From Alphaproteobacteria bacterium (lineage in GTDB: Bacteria; Pseudomonadota; Alphaproteobacteria; 16-39-46), in the NCBI GenBank assembly GCA_018401675.1, contig JAGYKM010000003.1, forward strand, positions 62,001-126,000: DNA of 64,000 nucleotides, given 5' to 3'. The position numbers were made by a program, and so were the translations under genes. A model generated the notes under the pieces. The model did not search any database. It saw only the letters and a program-made list of their open reading frames with translations, and had not been told where the DNA came from. The first letter of the stretch is position 1. Every line of letters starts with the position of its first letter. Below are positions 28,248 to 36,652 of the stretch, in pieces.

Positions 28248-29605
28248 ATGGTTTTTCTTACCCGAATAGTGGCACCTAGCTTCTTTGTTCTCTTTGGCTT
28301 TACAACTCTTTTTTCTTCTCTCTTAAGAGCTGATCCAGTCATTGAAATCACCCAAGGCAATGTAGATCCGTTACCCATTGCTATTACTGAATTTACCGGC
28401 CCAACCTCTGACGACCGGCTAGTAGGCAAGGAAATTGCTACCATTGTGAGCAGTGACTTAAAGCGCTCAGGGTTGTTCAATCCCCTACCTAATTCTGGTT
28501 TTATAGAAGACCCTCATCAAATGGGTGCTATTCCAAGATTTTCAGATTGGCGTCTCACTAAGGCTCAAGCGTTGGTTACGGGGTTGGTTCAAAAACAGGG
28601 CACTCAACTTCGGATTGAATTTAGATTATGGGACGTATTTGCGGAAAAACAAATTGAAGGGATGGCTCTTACTGGCCAAGAAATGATCTGCGCCGTTTAG
28701 CCCACAAAGTTTCCAACGTCATATATAAGCGACTGATTGGAGATGAGGGTTATTTTGACACTCAAGTTGTCTATATCTGGGAATCCTCACCTAATAAAAA
28801 AAATAACATCAGAAAGCTTGCCTTGATGGATCAAGACGGGGCTAACCATAAGTTTCTCACCGATGGAAAAAATCTTGTGATCACCCCTCGTTTTTCACCA
28901 GTAGGACCTGAGATTACGTATATGGCCTTCCAAGGGTACAAAAAAAACCTGGAAGCCCAAGTGTATCTTATGAATTTGCTTACAGGAACCAAGCAGCCTT
29001 TAGGAAAATTCAAAGGTATGACTTATTCTCCTCGATTCACACCTGATGGAAAAAAGGTTATTTTTAGCCAGACCCGATCTCAAGGAACCTCTTCCCTTTA
29101 TGAAATGGATCCTCATACCCACCAGCTGATGCAAATTACCAACTCCATAGGCATTGATACTTCCCCTTGCCATTCTCCCGATGGAAGGCAAATTGTATTT
29201 AACTCAGATCGAGGGGGCAAGCGTCAGCTCTATGTGATGAATAGCGACGGCTCCCAACCAGAAAGGATCAGTTTTGGTGAGGGTATTTATGCAACACCCG
29301 TTTGGTCACCTCGCGGTGATTTTATCGCCTTTACAAAAATGCACAAAGGCCGTTTCTACATTGGTGTTATGCGACCTGATGGATCAGGAGAACGTCTTCT
29401 TACTGAAGGATTTGTGCTCGAAGGGCCAACTTGGGCCCCTAACGGTCGGCTTATTTTATACACAAGAATCACACCGTCAGATCGTCATGGAAGAGGGGGA
29501 ACAAGCAAACTTTATGCTATTGATCTTACCGGAAAAATCGAGTTCTTACTGCCCACTCCAGGAAATGCATCTGATGGCGCGTGGTCCCCTATTGATTATC
29601 GTTGA
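28248..29605 (+). pseudogene. tolB: TolB beta-propeller protein, split by a one-base frameshift
   Basis: Codons from 28248 encode a signal peptide and the TolB N-terminal domain, ending at a stop near 28698. The rest continues in another frame from about 28688 (RRLAHKVSNVIYKRLIGDEGYFDTQVVY) and runs clean to 29605, with propeller repeats such as SPDGRQIVFNSDRGG. Restoring one A in the run at about 28681-28684 (GQE-NDLRRLA) gives one continuous frame. The lesion is a single homopolymer base in an otherwise well-kept gene. It is either a recent mutation or a consensus error, so the gene may be functional. Confidence 0.9.
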
Positions 29606-29738
29606 CAGAAAGTTTATTGCTTCAAAGAGGAAGGGGCCTTATACTAGAAGTGTCATGAAAGTGATATTCATTGGTTTAATGTCTTCACTGTCTTAGGTTA
29701 ACTCGACTTTATTAAAGAACAAACAAGGGGTAATAGAA

Positions 29739-30218
29739 ATGAAAATTAGAGATCTTGCTCTCATGTCCGCACTTGCTATTGCAGTAGCGGCTTGTGAAAC
29801 TGGACCATCATCCACCGACGACGATTCCATGAGTTCTGGAAAAGATGCCTACGGTTTTGCAGCCGGCAGCCAAGAAGATTTGACTGTAACAGCTGGTGAC
29901 CGGGTATTTTACGGATTCGACATGTACAATCTGACTCCAGAAGGTGAAGCCACTATCGCTCGTGAAGCGGAATGGCTTGCTAAGTATCCAAACTCAACCG
30001 TTACCGTTGCTGGTCATTGTGACGAGCGTGGAACCAAGGAGTACAACCTTGGACTCGGTATGCGCCGTGCCACCACTCATAAGAATGGCTTGGTAGGTTC
30101 CGGTGTTGATGCTGGTCGTATCGCGGTCATTAGCTACGGTAAAGAGGATCCAATCGTAGAAGGATCTTCAGAAGAAGCCTATGCTCAAAACCGTGTAACC
30201 ATCGTTACATTGAACTAG
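29739..30218 (+). CDS. pal: Peptidoglycan-associated lipoprotein Pal
   Basis: A 159-aa outer-membrane lipoprotein. The signal peptide ends in a lipobox (AVAAC), so Cys19 is the lipidated residue. The C-terminal OmpA-like domain has VTVAGHCDERGTKEYNLGLGMRRA and ends NRVTIVTLN. The domain binds peptidoglycan and TolB/TolA. It is the last gene of the tol-pal operon and is followed by an intrinsic terminator. Confidence 0.95.
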   Translation: MKIRDLALMSALAIAVAACETGPSSTDDDSMSSGKDAYGFAAGSQEDLTVTAGDRVFYGFDMYNLTPEGEATIAREAEWLAKYPNSTVTVAGHCDERGTKEYNLGLGMRRATTHKNGLVGSGVDAGRIAVISYGKEDPIVEGSSEEAYAQNRVTIVTLN

Positions 30219-30244
30219 TCTTTCTAAAAGATATTGCAATGAAG

Positions 30245-30275
30245 AAGCCGGGAAGAAATTCCCGGCTTTTTTGTT
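30245..30275 (+). terminator. Intrinsic terminator after pal
   Basis: AGCCGGGAA and TTCCCGGCT form a GC-rich stem around a short loop (30246-30267), followed directly by TTTTTTG. It ends the ybgC-tolQRAB-pal operon. Confidence 0.85.
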
Positions 30276-30366
30276 TCCCAGGGCCCATCAAATGCGCTAG
30301 AGTGGCCGAGGGTTTTGTGATAAATCCTTCCCTCTCTTAAGGAGTGGAGAGACCCTTCCAACCTAG

Positions 30367-30456
30367 GGAGAGATGCCGGAGTGGTCGAACGGGACGGTCT
30401 CGAAAACCGTTGTGCTTGTAAAAGTACCGTGGGTTCGAATCCCACTCTCTCCGCCA
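30367..30456 (+). tRNA. tRNA-Ser(CGA)
   Basis: A complete type II tRNA. Acceptor stem GGAGAGA pairs with TCTCTCC, the anticodon stem ACGGT/ACCGT encloses CTCGAAA (anticodon CGA, reads UCG), and there is a long variable arm (TGTGCTT...AAGTACC). The T-arm is GTGGG-TTCGAAT-CCCAC and a CCA end is encoded. It lies downstream of the pal terminator. Confidence 0.93.
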
Positions 30457-30538
30457 CTTCTTAGGTTTAAAGGAAATTATGGGTTCACCAAAGCGGCTCA
30501 CCCAGCCCACCTTTCATGGCCTGCCTCCTTGAATACCT

Positions 30539-31963
30539 TTATATCAATCCTTGCTTCACAGATTGAAAGGCTTTTAGGGCGTGTGCACGAGATTTTTTCA
30601 AATCAACAATAGGGTTTGGGTAAGTAACGCCTAAAATTACACCAGAATTTTCCAATACATGCTCAGGCGCCTCCCATGGACTAAACAAATACTTGTCCTC
30701 CAGCTTTGATAGTTCAGGTATGAAGTTTCGAACGTAGGCGCCCTTGGGATCAAACTTCTGTCCTTGAGTTACAGGATTAAAAATTCGAAAGTAAGGGGCC
30801 GCATCCGCTCCACATCCAGCTATCCACTGCCAACTCGCACTATTGTTAGCAAGATCAGCATCCACCAGTGTATCCCAAAACCATCTTTCGCCATGGGTCC
30901 AATGCAGACGAAGGTTCTTGACCAAAAATGATCCCACTATCATACGGACCCGATTATGCATATAGCCAGTTTGCCACAACTCTCGCATACCCGCATCTAC
31001 CATGGGCACCCCTGTTTGACCTCTTTGCCAAGCAACTAACGCGCTCTCATTTTGACTCCAGGGAAATGCATCAAATTTTGCCTGTAGGTTTTTTCTGGGT
31101 AATTCCGGATGATAATATAGTTGACTGTAGGAAAATTCTCGCCATCCCAGTTCTTTGCAAAAATGATCACTTTGGGTGTCTTGGCCTACGCTTTGAACTG
31201 TCTGCCAGAGTTGGTTAGGGGATACTTCTCCAAAATGTAAGTAAGGAGAAAGACGCGACACATAAGGTTTGGCGGGAAAGTTTCGTCCCTCTTTGTAATG
31301 GGACAATCCTTCAAAGAGGAACTGCTCTAACCGATCATGCGCGCCTTTTTCTCCCATGGGCCAGTGAGGTGACATCTTCTTGTACCAGTCTCTACGACCC
31401 AGGAGATTGAGTTGGTCAATTCTCATAGACTTTAGTTCATCACGTAAGTACGCTACATTTTGAGGTGCAAGAAGGGGTTTACGGGGTGGCTCGGCTTGCA
31501 AACATCCTTTGTTGTAAAAAGGAGTAAACACCTTATAGGGCGTGTGATCATTTTTCTTAATATCCCATGGTTCCCAAAGTAAAGATCCATTGCAACTCTG
31601 GACCTCCATGTCCCTTATTTTAAAATAATCTTTGATTTTTGCGTCACGATCTATCCGCCAGGGTTCATAGCATCGGTTCCAATACAAGGCCTTCACATCA
31701 AAACGGTCCATGATATCAGCAATAACCTCTAAAGGATTACCCTTATAAATGGATAATTTCCCTCCTAAGGATGCATTGAGTGCGCTAAGGGACTGATTGA
31801 GCCACCAACGGCTTGCGCCTCCCATGGCATACTCTTGAGCATTCTCATCATCTAAAATATAGATAGGGAGGACGTTTCCATACTCCGCTGCTTTGGTCAA
31901 AGCTGGATTATCGGCCAATCGCAAATCCTGACGAAACCAGTGAATAGCCATAGATTCTTTCAT
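30539..31963 (-). CDS. phrB: Deoxyribodipyrimidine photolyase
   Basis: Uses light, with FAD, to split UV-induced pyrimidine dimers. The 474-aa protein has the N-terminal antenna domain (IHWFRQDLRLADNPAL) and the C-terminal FAD domain with ELGWREFSYSQLYYHPELP, MVDAGMRELWQTGYMHNRVRMIVGSF (over 20 residues, 30924-31001) and WQWIAGCGADAAPYFRIFNP. The length equals E. coli PhrB. A GGGAG site lies about 12 bases before the ATG at 31963; a second in-frame ATG lies 12 bases on. A light-dependent repair gene suggests that part of the life cycle is exposed to light, for example in a surface-water host. Confidence 0.93.
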   Translation of the reverse strand: MKESMAIHWFRQDLRLADNPALTKAAEYGNVLPIYILDDENAQEYAMGGASRWWLNQSLSALNASLGGKLSIYKGNPLEVIADIMDRFDVKALYWNRCYEPWRIDRDAKIKDYFKIRDMEVQSCNGSLLWEPWDIKKNDHTPYKVFTPFYNKGCLQAEPPRKPLLAPQNVAYLRDELKSMRIDQLNLLGRRDWYKKMSPHWPMGEKGAHDRLEQFLFEGLSHYKEGRNFPAKPYVSRLSPYLHFGEVSPNQLWQTVQSVGQDTQSDHFCKELGWREFSYSQLYYHPELPRKNLQAKFDAFPWSQNESALVAWQRGQTGVPMVDAGMRELWQTGYMHNRVRMIVGSFLVKNLRLHWTHGERWFWDTLVDADLANNSASWQWIAGCGADAAPYFRIFNPVTQGQKFDPKGAYVRNFIPELSKLEDKYLFSPWEAPEHVLENSGVILGVTYPNPIVDLKKSRAHALKAFQSVKQGLI

Positions 31964-32449
31964 AAAGGTAGTTCTCCCTATGGGTTATTTTTTCTATTCC
32001 CCAGAAATGACTGGTGCAAATTCCTCCTAATATAACTGTATATAGAGGATCGAAGACAATGCTCCATCCTATTAGAGTTTTCGCGGAATATCCAACTTTT
32101 CATTAATTTTCCAAGATGATAAACGACCATCTTACATGTTCTTAATGTCATCGTGACAACCACCCCATCCTCCACCTCTGGAGGAGCTCGCGATCCTCTC
32201 CCCCTTGGGTTAACTTCTTATAAATTTCCATGAATATTTAGCAGTAAGAAATTATTATAATCAAGTTCCCATAGTGCATAGGAAAACCTTCATACAAGCA
32301 TAGAGCGCGCAACAAATTAAAAAACTATATTCTCCTTGGAAAACTCACCTATATCCATTAAACTTTGGCCATGGAAACCTTGGACAAACATCAGGTTTTT
32401 GATATAAAAATATTTTTTTGATCCCATTATACATCGAAAGGAGATCCCC
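31964..32449. other. Intergenic region between phrB and the DUF1653 gene
   Basis: About 486 AT-rich bases between divergent genes. A 65-codon minus frame at 31978-32175 lacks any domain and looks random. An AGGAGAT ribosome site at about 32440 serves the next gene. Nothing else is recognisable. Confidence 0.5.
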
Positions 32450-32686
32450 ATGATATCCCCCGGACTTTATAAACACTACAAAGGAAATTTGTACCAAGTT
32501 TTGGGAATATCACGCCACTCAGAAACTTTAGAAGAAATGATCATCTATCAAGCACTCTATGGGGACTATGCTCTCTGGGTTCGGCCTAAAGCTCTCTTTA
32601 TGGATAAAGTCCTTGTAGACGCCACCTTAGTCCCTCGATTTGAGTTTATAGCTAATACATGGTCAAAACCGGCCACTGTTCGTTAG
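32450..32686 (+). CDS. DUF1653 domain protein
   Basis: A 78-aa protein that is almost entirely a DUF1653 domain: GLYKHYKGNLYQVLGISRHSETLEEMIIYQALYGDYALWVRP (over 20 residues, 32462-32587). The family is a small beta-rich domain of unknown function found in many bacteria, often near Nudix and nucleotide-handling genes. A strong AGGAGATCCCC leader precedes the ATG. It is the only plus-strand gene in a group otherwise on the minus strand. Confidence 0.85.
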   Translation: MISPGLYKHYKGNLYQVLGISRHSETLEEMIIYQALYGDYALWVRPKALFMDKVLVDATLVPRFEFIANTWSKPATVR

Positions 32687-32730
32687 ACATAATCATTGGT
32701 CATAGCTCTAGGCACCAAAACTATCCCTTT

Positions 32731-33126
32731 TTAGGAACCATCCTCCAAGGGGCTACACAACTCAATCAGCACTCCATTAGGATCGGTGAGATATCCCACC
32801 ATTTGGCCCCAAGGTTTTTTCACTGGATCACACACTTTTTGAGCCCCTTTTTTCACGGCATAGGCAAAAGATTTTTCCACATTATCCGTCACGAAGGCAA
32901 TTTCAAAACCTTTTAATTTCTCTCCTAATCGATTTGGCATAATGTCTAAGGTCGAAGTTGCGGCTAAGGTCTCGCTTGCAAAGGCCAAAGTTGTTTCCCC
33001 TGTGTCCATTTCTCCATAGGTTTGGCTTTCATGGATAAATTTAACTTTTAACCCCAAAGCTATTTTGTAGAATTCGACCGTTTCGATCACATTTTCCACG
33101 TAAATTATAGTGTACCCTAGTTTCAT
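32731..33126 (-). CDS. VOC-superfamily (glyoxalase/bleomycin-resistance-like) protein
   Basis: A 131-aa protein with two beta-alpha-beta-beta-beta modules: an N-terminal LGYTIIYVENVIETVEFYKIALGLKV and a C-terminal GYLTDPNGVLIELCSP. The metal-binding Glu of the second module (LIELCSP) is present. The first strand has Tyr/Thr where His is common, so a metal-independent binding protein or a dioxygenase-like relative is possible. The substrate is unknown. Minus strand, in line with the downstream phosphatase group. Confidence 0.82.
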   Translation of the reverse strand: MKLGYTIIYVENVIETVEFYKIALGLKVKFIHESQTYGEMDTGETTLAFASETLAATSTLDIMPNRLGEKLKGFEIAFVTDNVEKSFAYAVKKGAQKVCDPVKKPWGQMVGYLTDPNGVLIELCSPLEDGS

Positions 33127-33177
33127 ACTTTTTTCCTTCCTCTTCCTTTTTTAAAAAAAATAAATTCATTCTCTTTT

Positions 33178-33600
33178 CTACTCTAAAAGCTTAATCTTTT
33201 CTACATGGCAAAGAAGAGTTGCGAGACGTTCTTCCAGAGGACCTGGTTTCAAAAGACTCTTTTCAAGCCCACAGCCAACTTTTTGAAGAAAAGCCTGAGT
33301 TTCATAATTGGATGAATCCCCTTGAGTTTTTATGAGATCTCTCCAAACTTCACCTGTACATTCTTCCAATTCGTCTATTTTAAAATGGGGCACTTTTAGC
33401 TTTTTTGACAATCCGTCTTTGGTCTCCAAAGCCCTAGGTAACGGACTATGGCATATAGATCTCACCTCCATGTTCTGAAGAAATTTAGCTGAGGTCAGAA
33501 CTTGTTTCTTGCCTATTTCATTTAAGCTGATTTCCCGATCATCGTCATGGGGGTCTGTTTGACCATGCCGTATAAAGTAAAACTCGGGATATGAGGTCAT
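33178..33600 (-). CDS. Histidine phosphatase family protein, C-terminus apparently shortened
   Basis: A 140-aa protein starting with the phosphohistidine motif YFIRHGQTDP. SPLPRALET supplies the second arginine region. The second catalytic His, normally in a VSHGG or VAHGG motif after about residue 115, is missing: the frame reads PLEERLATLLCHVEKIKLLE instead. The enzyme may be truncated or rearranged at its end and inactive. Its ATG overlaps the stop of the upstream Nudix gene (33597-33600), so both are in one operon. Confidence 0.75.
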   Translation of the reverse strand: MTSYPEFYFIRHGQTDPHDDDREISLNEIGKKQVLTSAKFLQNMEVRSICHSPLPRALETKDGLSKKLKVPHFKIDELEECTGEVWRDLIKTQGDSSNYETQAFLQKVGCGLEKSLLKPGPLEERLATLLCHVEKIKLLE

Positions 33601-34030
33601 AGAAGATCCAATTTTTTCGCTTCGCTTTGAAAGATTTTCATGGTTTCTTCACTTCCCTCAAGTAATAGTAAGACCTTTGTGCTTTCTAAGTTGTGCCAAC
33701 ATAAATCCTCATGTTCATCAGAAAGCGTAATCATCGGTTGTGTGGTAAATCGGTAAAAATACATATGATAGGTGAACGAGCATGCGGGCTTTTGTATATA
33801 CACAGTGGTTATGGGAATCACCTTATAGGGATCTAACTTTATGGATGTTTCTTCATATATCTCTCGGTTCAAAGACTCCATTATCGTTTCGCCAGCGTCA
33901 ACTTTTCCTCCAGGAATACCCCAAGTTAAGGGATTTATACTTTTTCACTCCGCTGAAGAAACAAAAACTGGTCGTCCACCGCTATCCAACATCCCACTAC
34001 TGATACTTGAGACTGAAAATCTTTTGGAGC
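33597..34030 (-). pseudogene. Nudix hydrolase, interrupted
   Basis: The Nudix box is visible: GGKVDAGETIMESLNREIYEETSI. The open part runs from 33881 to 33597 (94 codons) and ends in the ATG of the phosphatase gene. The N-terminal strands (VVGCWIAVDDQFLFLQRSEKV) lie upstream in another frame with a stop and a frame break near 33930-33950, just before LTWGIPGGKV. The start of the original gene is uncertain; the left limit given is approximate. Nudix enzymes hydrolyse nucleoside-diphosphate derivatives, often damaged or surplus nucleotides. The lesion may be real or a base error. Confidence 0.75.
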
Positions 34031-34049
34031 CTTCCTAAAGCACTTGACC

Positions 34050-35021
34050 TTATTCATAAACAATATCCTTTATACCTAACTTCACTTTTACATCTGAAGT
34101 CTTTTCCAACAATACCTTCTCCTCTGATTGCCCATAAGCATCACTATGGATCTTTTGGGTTCTCTCATAACCATGATTTCCCCATAATGAAATCTCTTCA
34201 GGAAGAACGCTTAAAAAAACCCTCTTAGCTGAAGTATCCCTTAACCATTTTTCCATCATAGCCACATATGTCCATTTTCCAAGATGACTAGGCATATCTT
34301 CCATCAACGCCATAGATGTAATTATTCTATCCCCCTCCATTGGCCCAGAAATAACCTGAGCAATCCCTTTAATAGAACTGCCCAAACACCAAAGCATGGG
34401 GGGATTTTCTTCAGCTTCTTCTCTCTGTTTAGAGTCATGCCCAAATGATTCCCTTAAAGCCCTCACCGCTTTCCATTCTTCCCTATGAGTACAATGCAAA
34501 ATACGAGGTCGTTTAAACCCGCATTGATCGAGAATTTTTTTTATAAACTCATATTTCCCAAGCGTATATCCTCTAAATCCACCTGATCCCTTTTCAAAAG
34601 CGTCAGATTTCGCAAGAAGGTCTTTTTTAAGTCCACTATACTGATCTCTTTGCTCCCTATGAGTCCGTAAAAACTCACAAAACATTAGATTCAATTCAAT
34701 CTCTGGGTGACCCTCTGGGTATAAATGGAGGTTCACCTCCCGTCCTTCTCGTTTATTAAACCCATGGTGACTTGGAATATTATACTCACCTTTGTATCTA
34801 TACCCTATATCTTGAAGACCTTCAAAGCAGGCACTTGGATTAGCTGTTACCACTATGATATCAATAATTGGCTTGGCCCATACCCCAAGGATCGATGTAG
34901 ACCCTACATGATAAATTTGGTGACACCCCCGTCCCAGACTTTCTCTAATGCGCTTGGCTTCTTGTTCAAAGTCCTTTGCCCAGTGGTCGCAAAAAGGAAC
35001 CACTTCAATCCTATTCTCCAT
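34050..35021 (-). CDS. GrpB/UPF0157 nucleotidyltransferase-like domain fused to a GNAT-like domain
   Basis: A 323-aa protein with two parts. Residues 1-165 are a GrpB-type domain: HVGSTSILGVWAKPIIDIIVV is the nucleotidyltransferase-like signature, then the REVNLHLYPEGHPEIE strand. Residues about 170-323 read as a GNAT-type acetyltransferase: HCTHREEWKAVRALRESFG, a central IAQVISGPMEGDRIIT, and a C-terminal KRVFLSVLPEEISLWGNHGYERTQK, as in the acetyl-CoA fold. The fusion is seen directly as one open frame. Enzyme activity is inferred. It precedes the interrupted Nudix gene on the same strand. Confidence 0.8.
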   Translation of the reverse strand: MENRIEVVPFCDHWAKDFEQEAKRIRESLGRGCHQIYHVGSTSILGVWAKPIIDIIVVTANPSACFEGLQDIGYRYKGEYNIPSHHGFNKREGREVNLHLYPEGHPEIELNLMFCEFLRTHREQRDQYSGLKKDLLAKSDAFEKGSGGFRGYTLGKYEFIKKILDQCGFKRPRILHCTHREEWKAVRALRESFGHDSKQREEAEENPPMLWCLGSSIKGIAQVISGPMEGDRIITSMALMEDMPSHLGKWTYVAMMEKWLRDTSAKRVFLSVLPEEISLWGNHGYERTQKIHSDAYGQSEEKVLLEKTSDVKVKLGIKDIVYE

Positions 35022-35061
35022 AGTCTTTTCCTTTGTTACCTATTTCGCATTAATTTGTTTC

Positions 35062-36042
35062 CTATTCCCTATTAAAAAATGAAAGCATCTCGTGAATAAC
35101 TTCTTTAGAATCTGCCCATGTCCTGGGATGGGTTTGGAAATCTCTTCTGGCCAATACATCAAGAAGGGAAAAAATATTGAGTATTCTCACCTTGGGCCTC
35201 CACTGATTGGGCAAAACCACACCTCCTTCCGATAGACCTCTAATAAAAGCGTCTTCAAAACCAGGCGGCATCTTATAGCCATAGCGCACCATATTAGCCA
35301 CATCCCATAAAGTGGATCCCGAAAAGGCAAACTCCCAGTCAAGAATACCACTAATCTGCCATGGTCCATCTCTCTTGATTACTAAGATGTTCTCCGGTCC
35401 AAAATCCCCATGAACTAAATTGCTCTCCGATCGGTTTGAAAATAAATGGTCATAATCCTCTAGAAGGGCCCAGATCTTTTGTACGGTATCTTTTCCCAAG
35501 AAAGACGCCACTGCCTCATCTTGTAAGTATACCTTACCTATCGCTTGAAAATCAGGTTGTTTTATATCTGCCTGAATTTCTAACTCATCGTCAAAAAAAC
35601 CAGGATGAGAGAACTTGTGGCTAGCAATTCTTGCCAAAGCCAAACCTACTGTCAGCATGATTGCTTCCAAGTCATAAGTCTCTTGGCCCAGCAAAAGCTC
35701 TCTTAAAGTTATGCCTTCTAAAAAAGACGCTATAGCAAAAGTATATCCTTCAAAGTTGCCTCTATACTCAATTTGAGGGATAGGCACACTGCTGCCTAGG
35801 AGATTACCCAATTTTTGCTCACGTCGACTTGATTCTGTATCCCGAAGGTAGACCCTTAACAATCGTGGATTTTTTTCACCCTCAAGAAACACTTTCAGAT
35901 TGATATTCGCACACCCTCCTGAAATCATTTCATACGACGTCACCGGGCACCCCCGACATCCCTTTTTCATCATACTAACAATAACATCAGTGGACAAATT
36001 CTGGGGAAGAGCTGTTTTTTCCCAGGTTGTTTTAAAAGTCAT
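35062..36042 (-). CDS. Aminoglycoside phosphotransferase-like (APH) kinase
   Basis: A 326-aa protein of the APH/choline-kinase fold. The catalytic loop VHGDFGPENILV and the metal-binding ILDWEFAFSGSTLWDVANMVRY are complete; the N-lobe has a Lys/Glu region and FAIASFLEGITLRELL before them. The family phosphorylates aminoglycosides, choline, thiamine, homoserine or similar small molecules; no resistance role can be claimed from sequence alone. Within the minus-strand accessory group, 40 bases from the GrpB-GNAT gene. Confidence 0.83.
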   Translation of the reverse strand: MTFKTTWEKTALPQNLSTDVIVSMMKKGCRGCPVTSYEMISGGCANINLKVFLEGEKNPRLLRVYLRDTESSRREQKLGNLLGSSVPIPQIEYRGNFEGYTFAIASFLEGITLRELLLGQETYDLEAIMLTVGLALARIASHKFSHPGFFDDELEIQADIKQPDFQAIGKVYLQDEAVASFLGKDTVQKIWALLEDYDHLFSNRSESNLVHGDFGPENILVIKRDGPWQISGILDWEFAFSGSTLWDVANMVRYGYKMPPGFEDAFIRGLSEGGVVLPNQWRPKVRILNIFSLLDVLARRDFQTHPRTWADSKEVIHEMLSFFNRE

Positions 36043-36082
36043 TCCGCCCTCTCATTTTGTAATAAATGTCAGCCACGGCAGA

Positions 36083-36565
36083 TCATTCATTAATAGCAAT
36101 ATAGAGCGTAACCGCAGCCTCTTCATCTGCGCCTTGATAAAATTCGACATCAGTTCCATAGGACCGACTGCCCCCTAACTCTTGGGGGGTCAATGTCCAT
36201 ACTTTTTGCCATAATTCAACACATACATCGGGCATCACACCAGGACCATTTGTGAAAACGCTGTAGCGTTGATCTGGGATTACTAAACGCGAGAGTCCTG
36301 CAGAAAGCTCTGATTCAGGAAAAACCTCTTCTCCTATAAAATAGGTATAGGCTCCTGTATTATCACTCTCATAATCGGTATAGGCACCGTAAATAACACC
36401 TGGCTCTTTAGGATGCTTTATTTTTTCCATAAATCCCTCTTGAAAAAAACGCTGAACAGTCTTTCCAATTTTGGCAGTGCTGGGATTCATCTCGTCCCCA
36501 TTACAGGTTCGGCAGAAAATTCCTTCTAGAGTGAATCCATTCAAAGTAACTATTTCTTGTGTCAT
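36083..36565 (-). CDS. GyrI-like / AraC effector-binding domain protein
   Basis: A 160-aa protein matching the GyrI-like small-molecule-binding fold: an N-terminal strand ...LEGIFCRTCNGDEM, a central GVIYGAYTDYESDNTGAYTYFIGEEV, YSVFTNGPGVMPDVCVELWQKVW, and the closing strand YGTDVEFYQGADEEAAVTLYIAI typical of that domain. No DNA-binding part is fused. Relatives bind drugs or protect gyrase. It sits just upstream of the APH-like gene in transcription, fitting a small-molecule-handling role. Confidence 0.8.
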   Translation of the reverse strand: MTQEIVTLNGFTLEGIFCRTCNGDEMNPSTAKIGKTVQRFFQEGFMEKIKHPKEPGVIYGAYTDYESDNTGAYTYFIGEEVFPESELSAGLSRLVIPDQRYSVFTNGPGVMPDVCVELWQKVWTLTPQELGGSRSYGTDVEFYQGADEEAAVTLYIAINE

Positions 36566-36652
36566 TTATCTTCCCTCCTTAAGTAAAAGAAATTCTAGCC
36601 TTCTTCCTAATAGTCATTCATTTGTAATTTTTTTTCGTAAACTTTGCCCTCA

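Noticed and set aside
34725-35075. 116-codon plus-strand frame
   Set aside because: Antisense of the GrpB domain; no recognisable protein.
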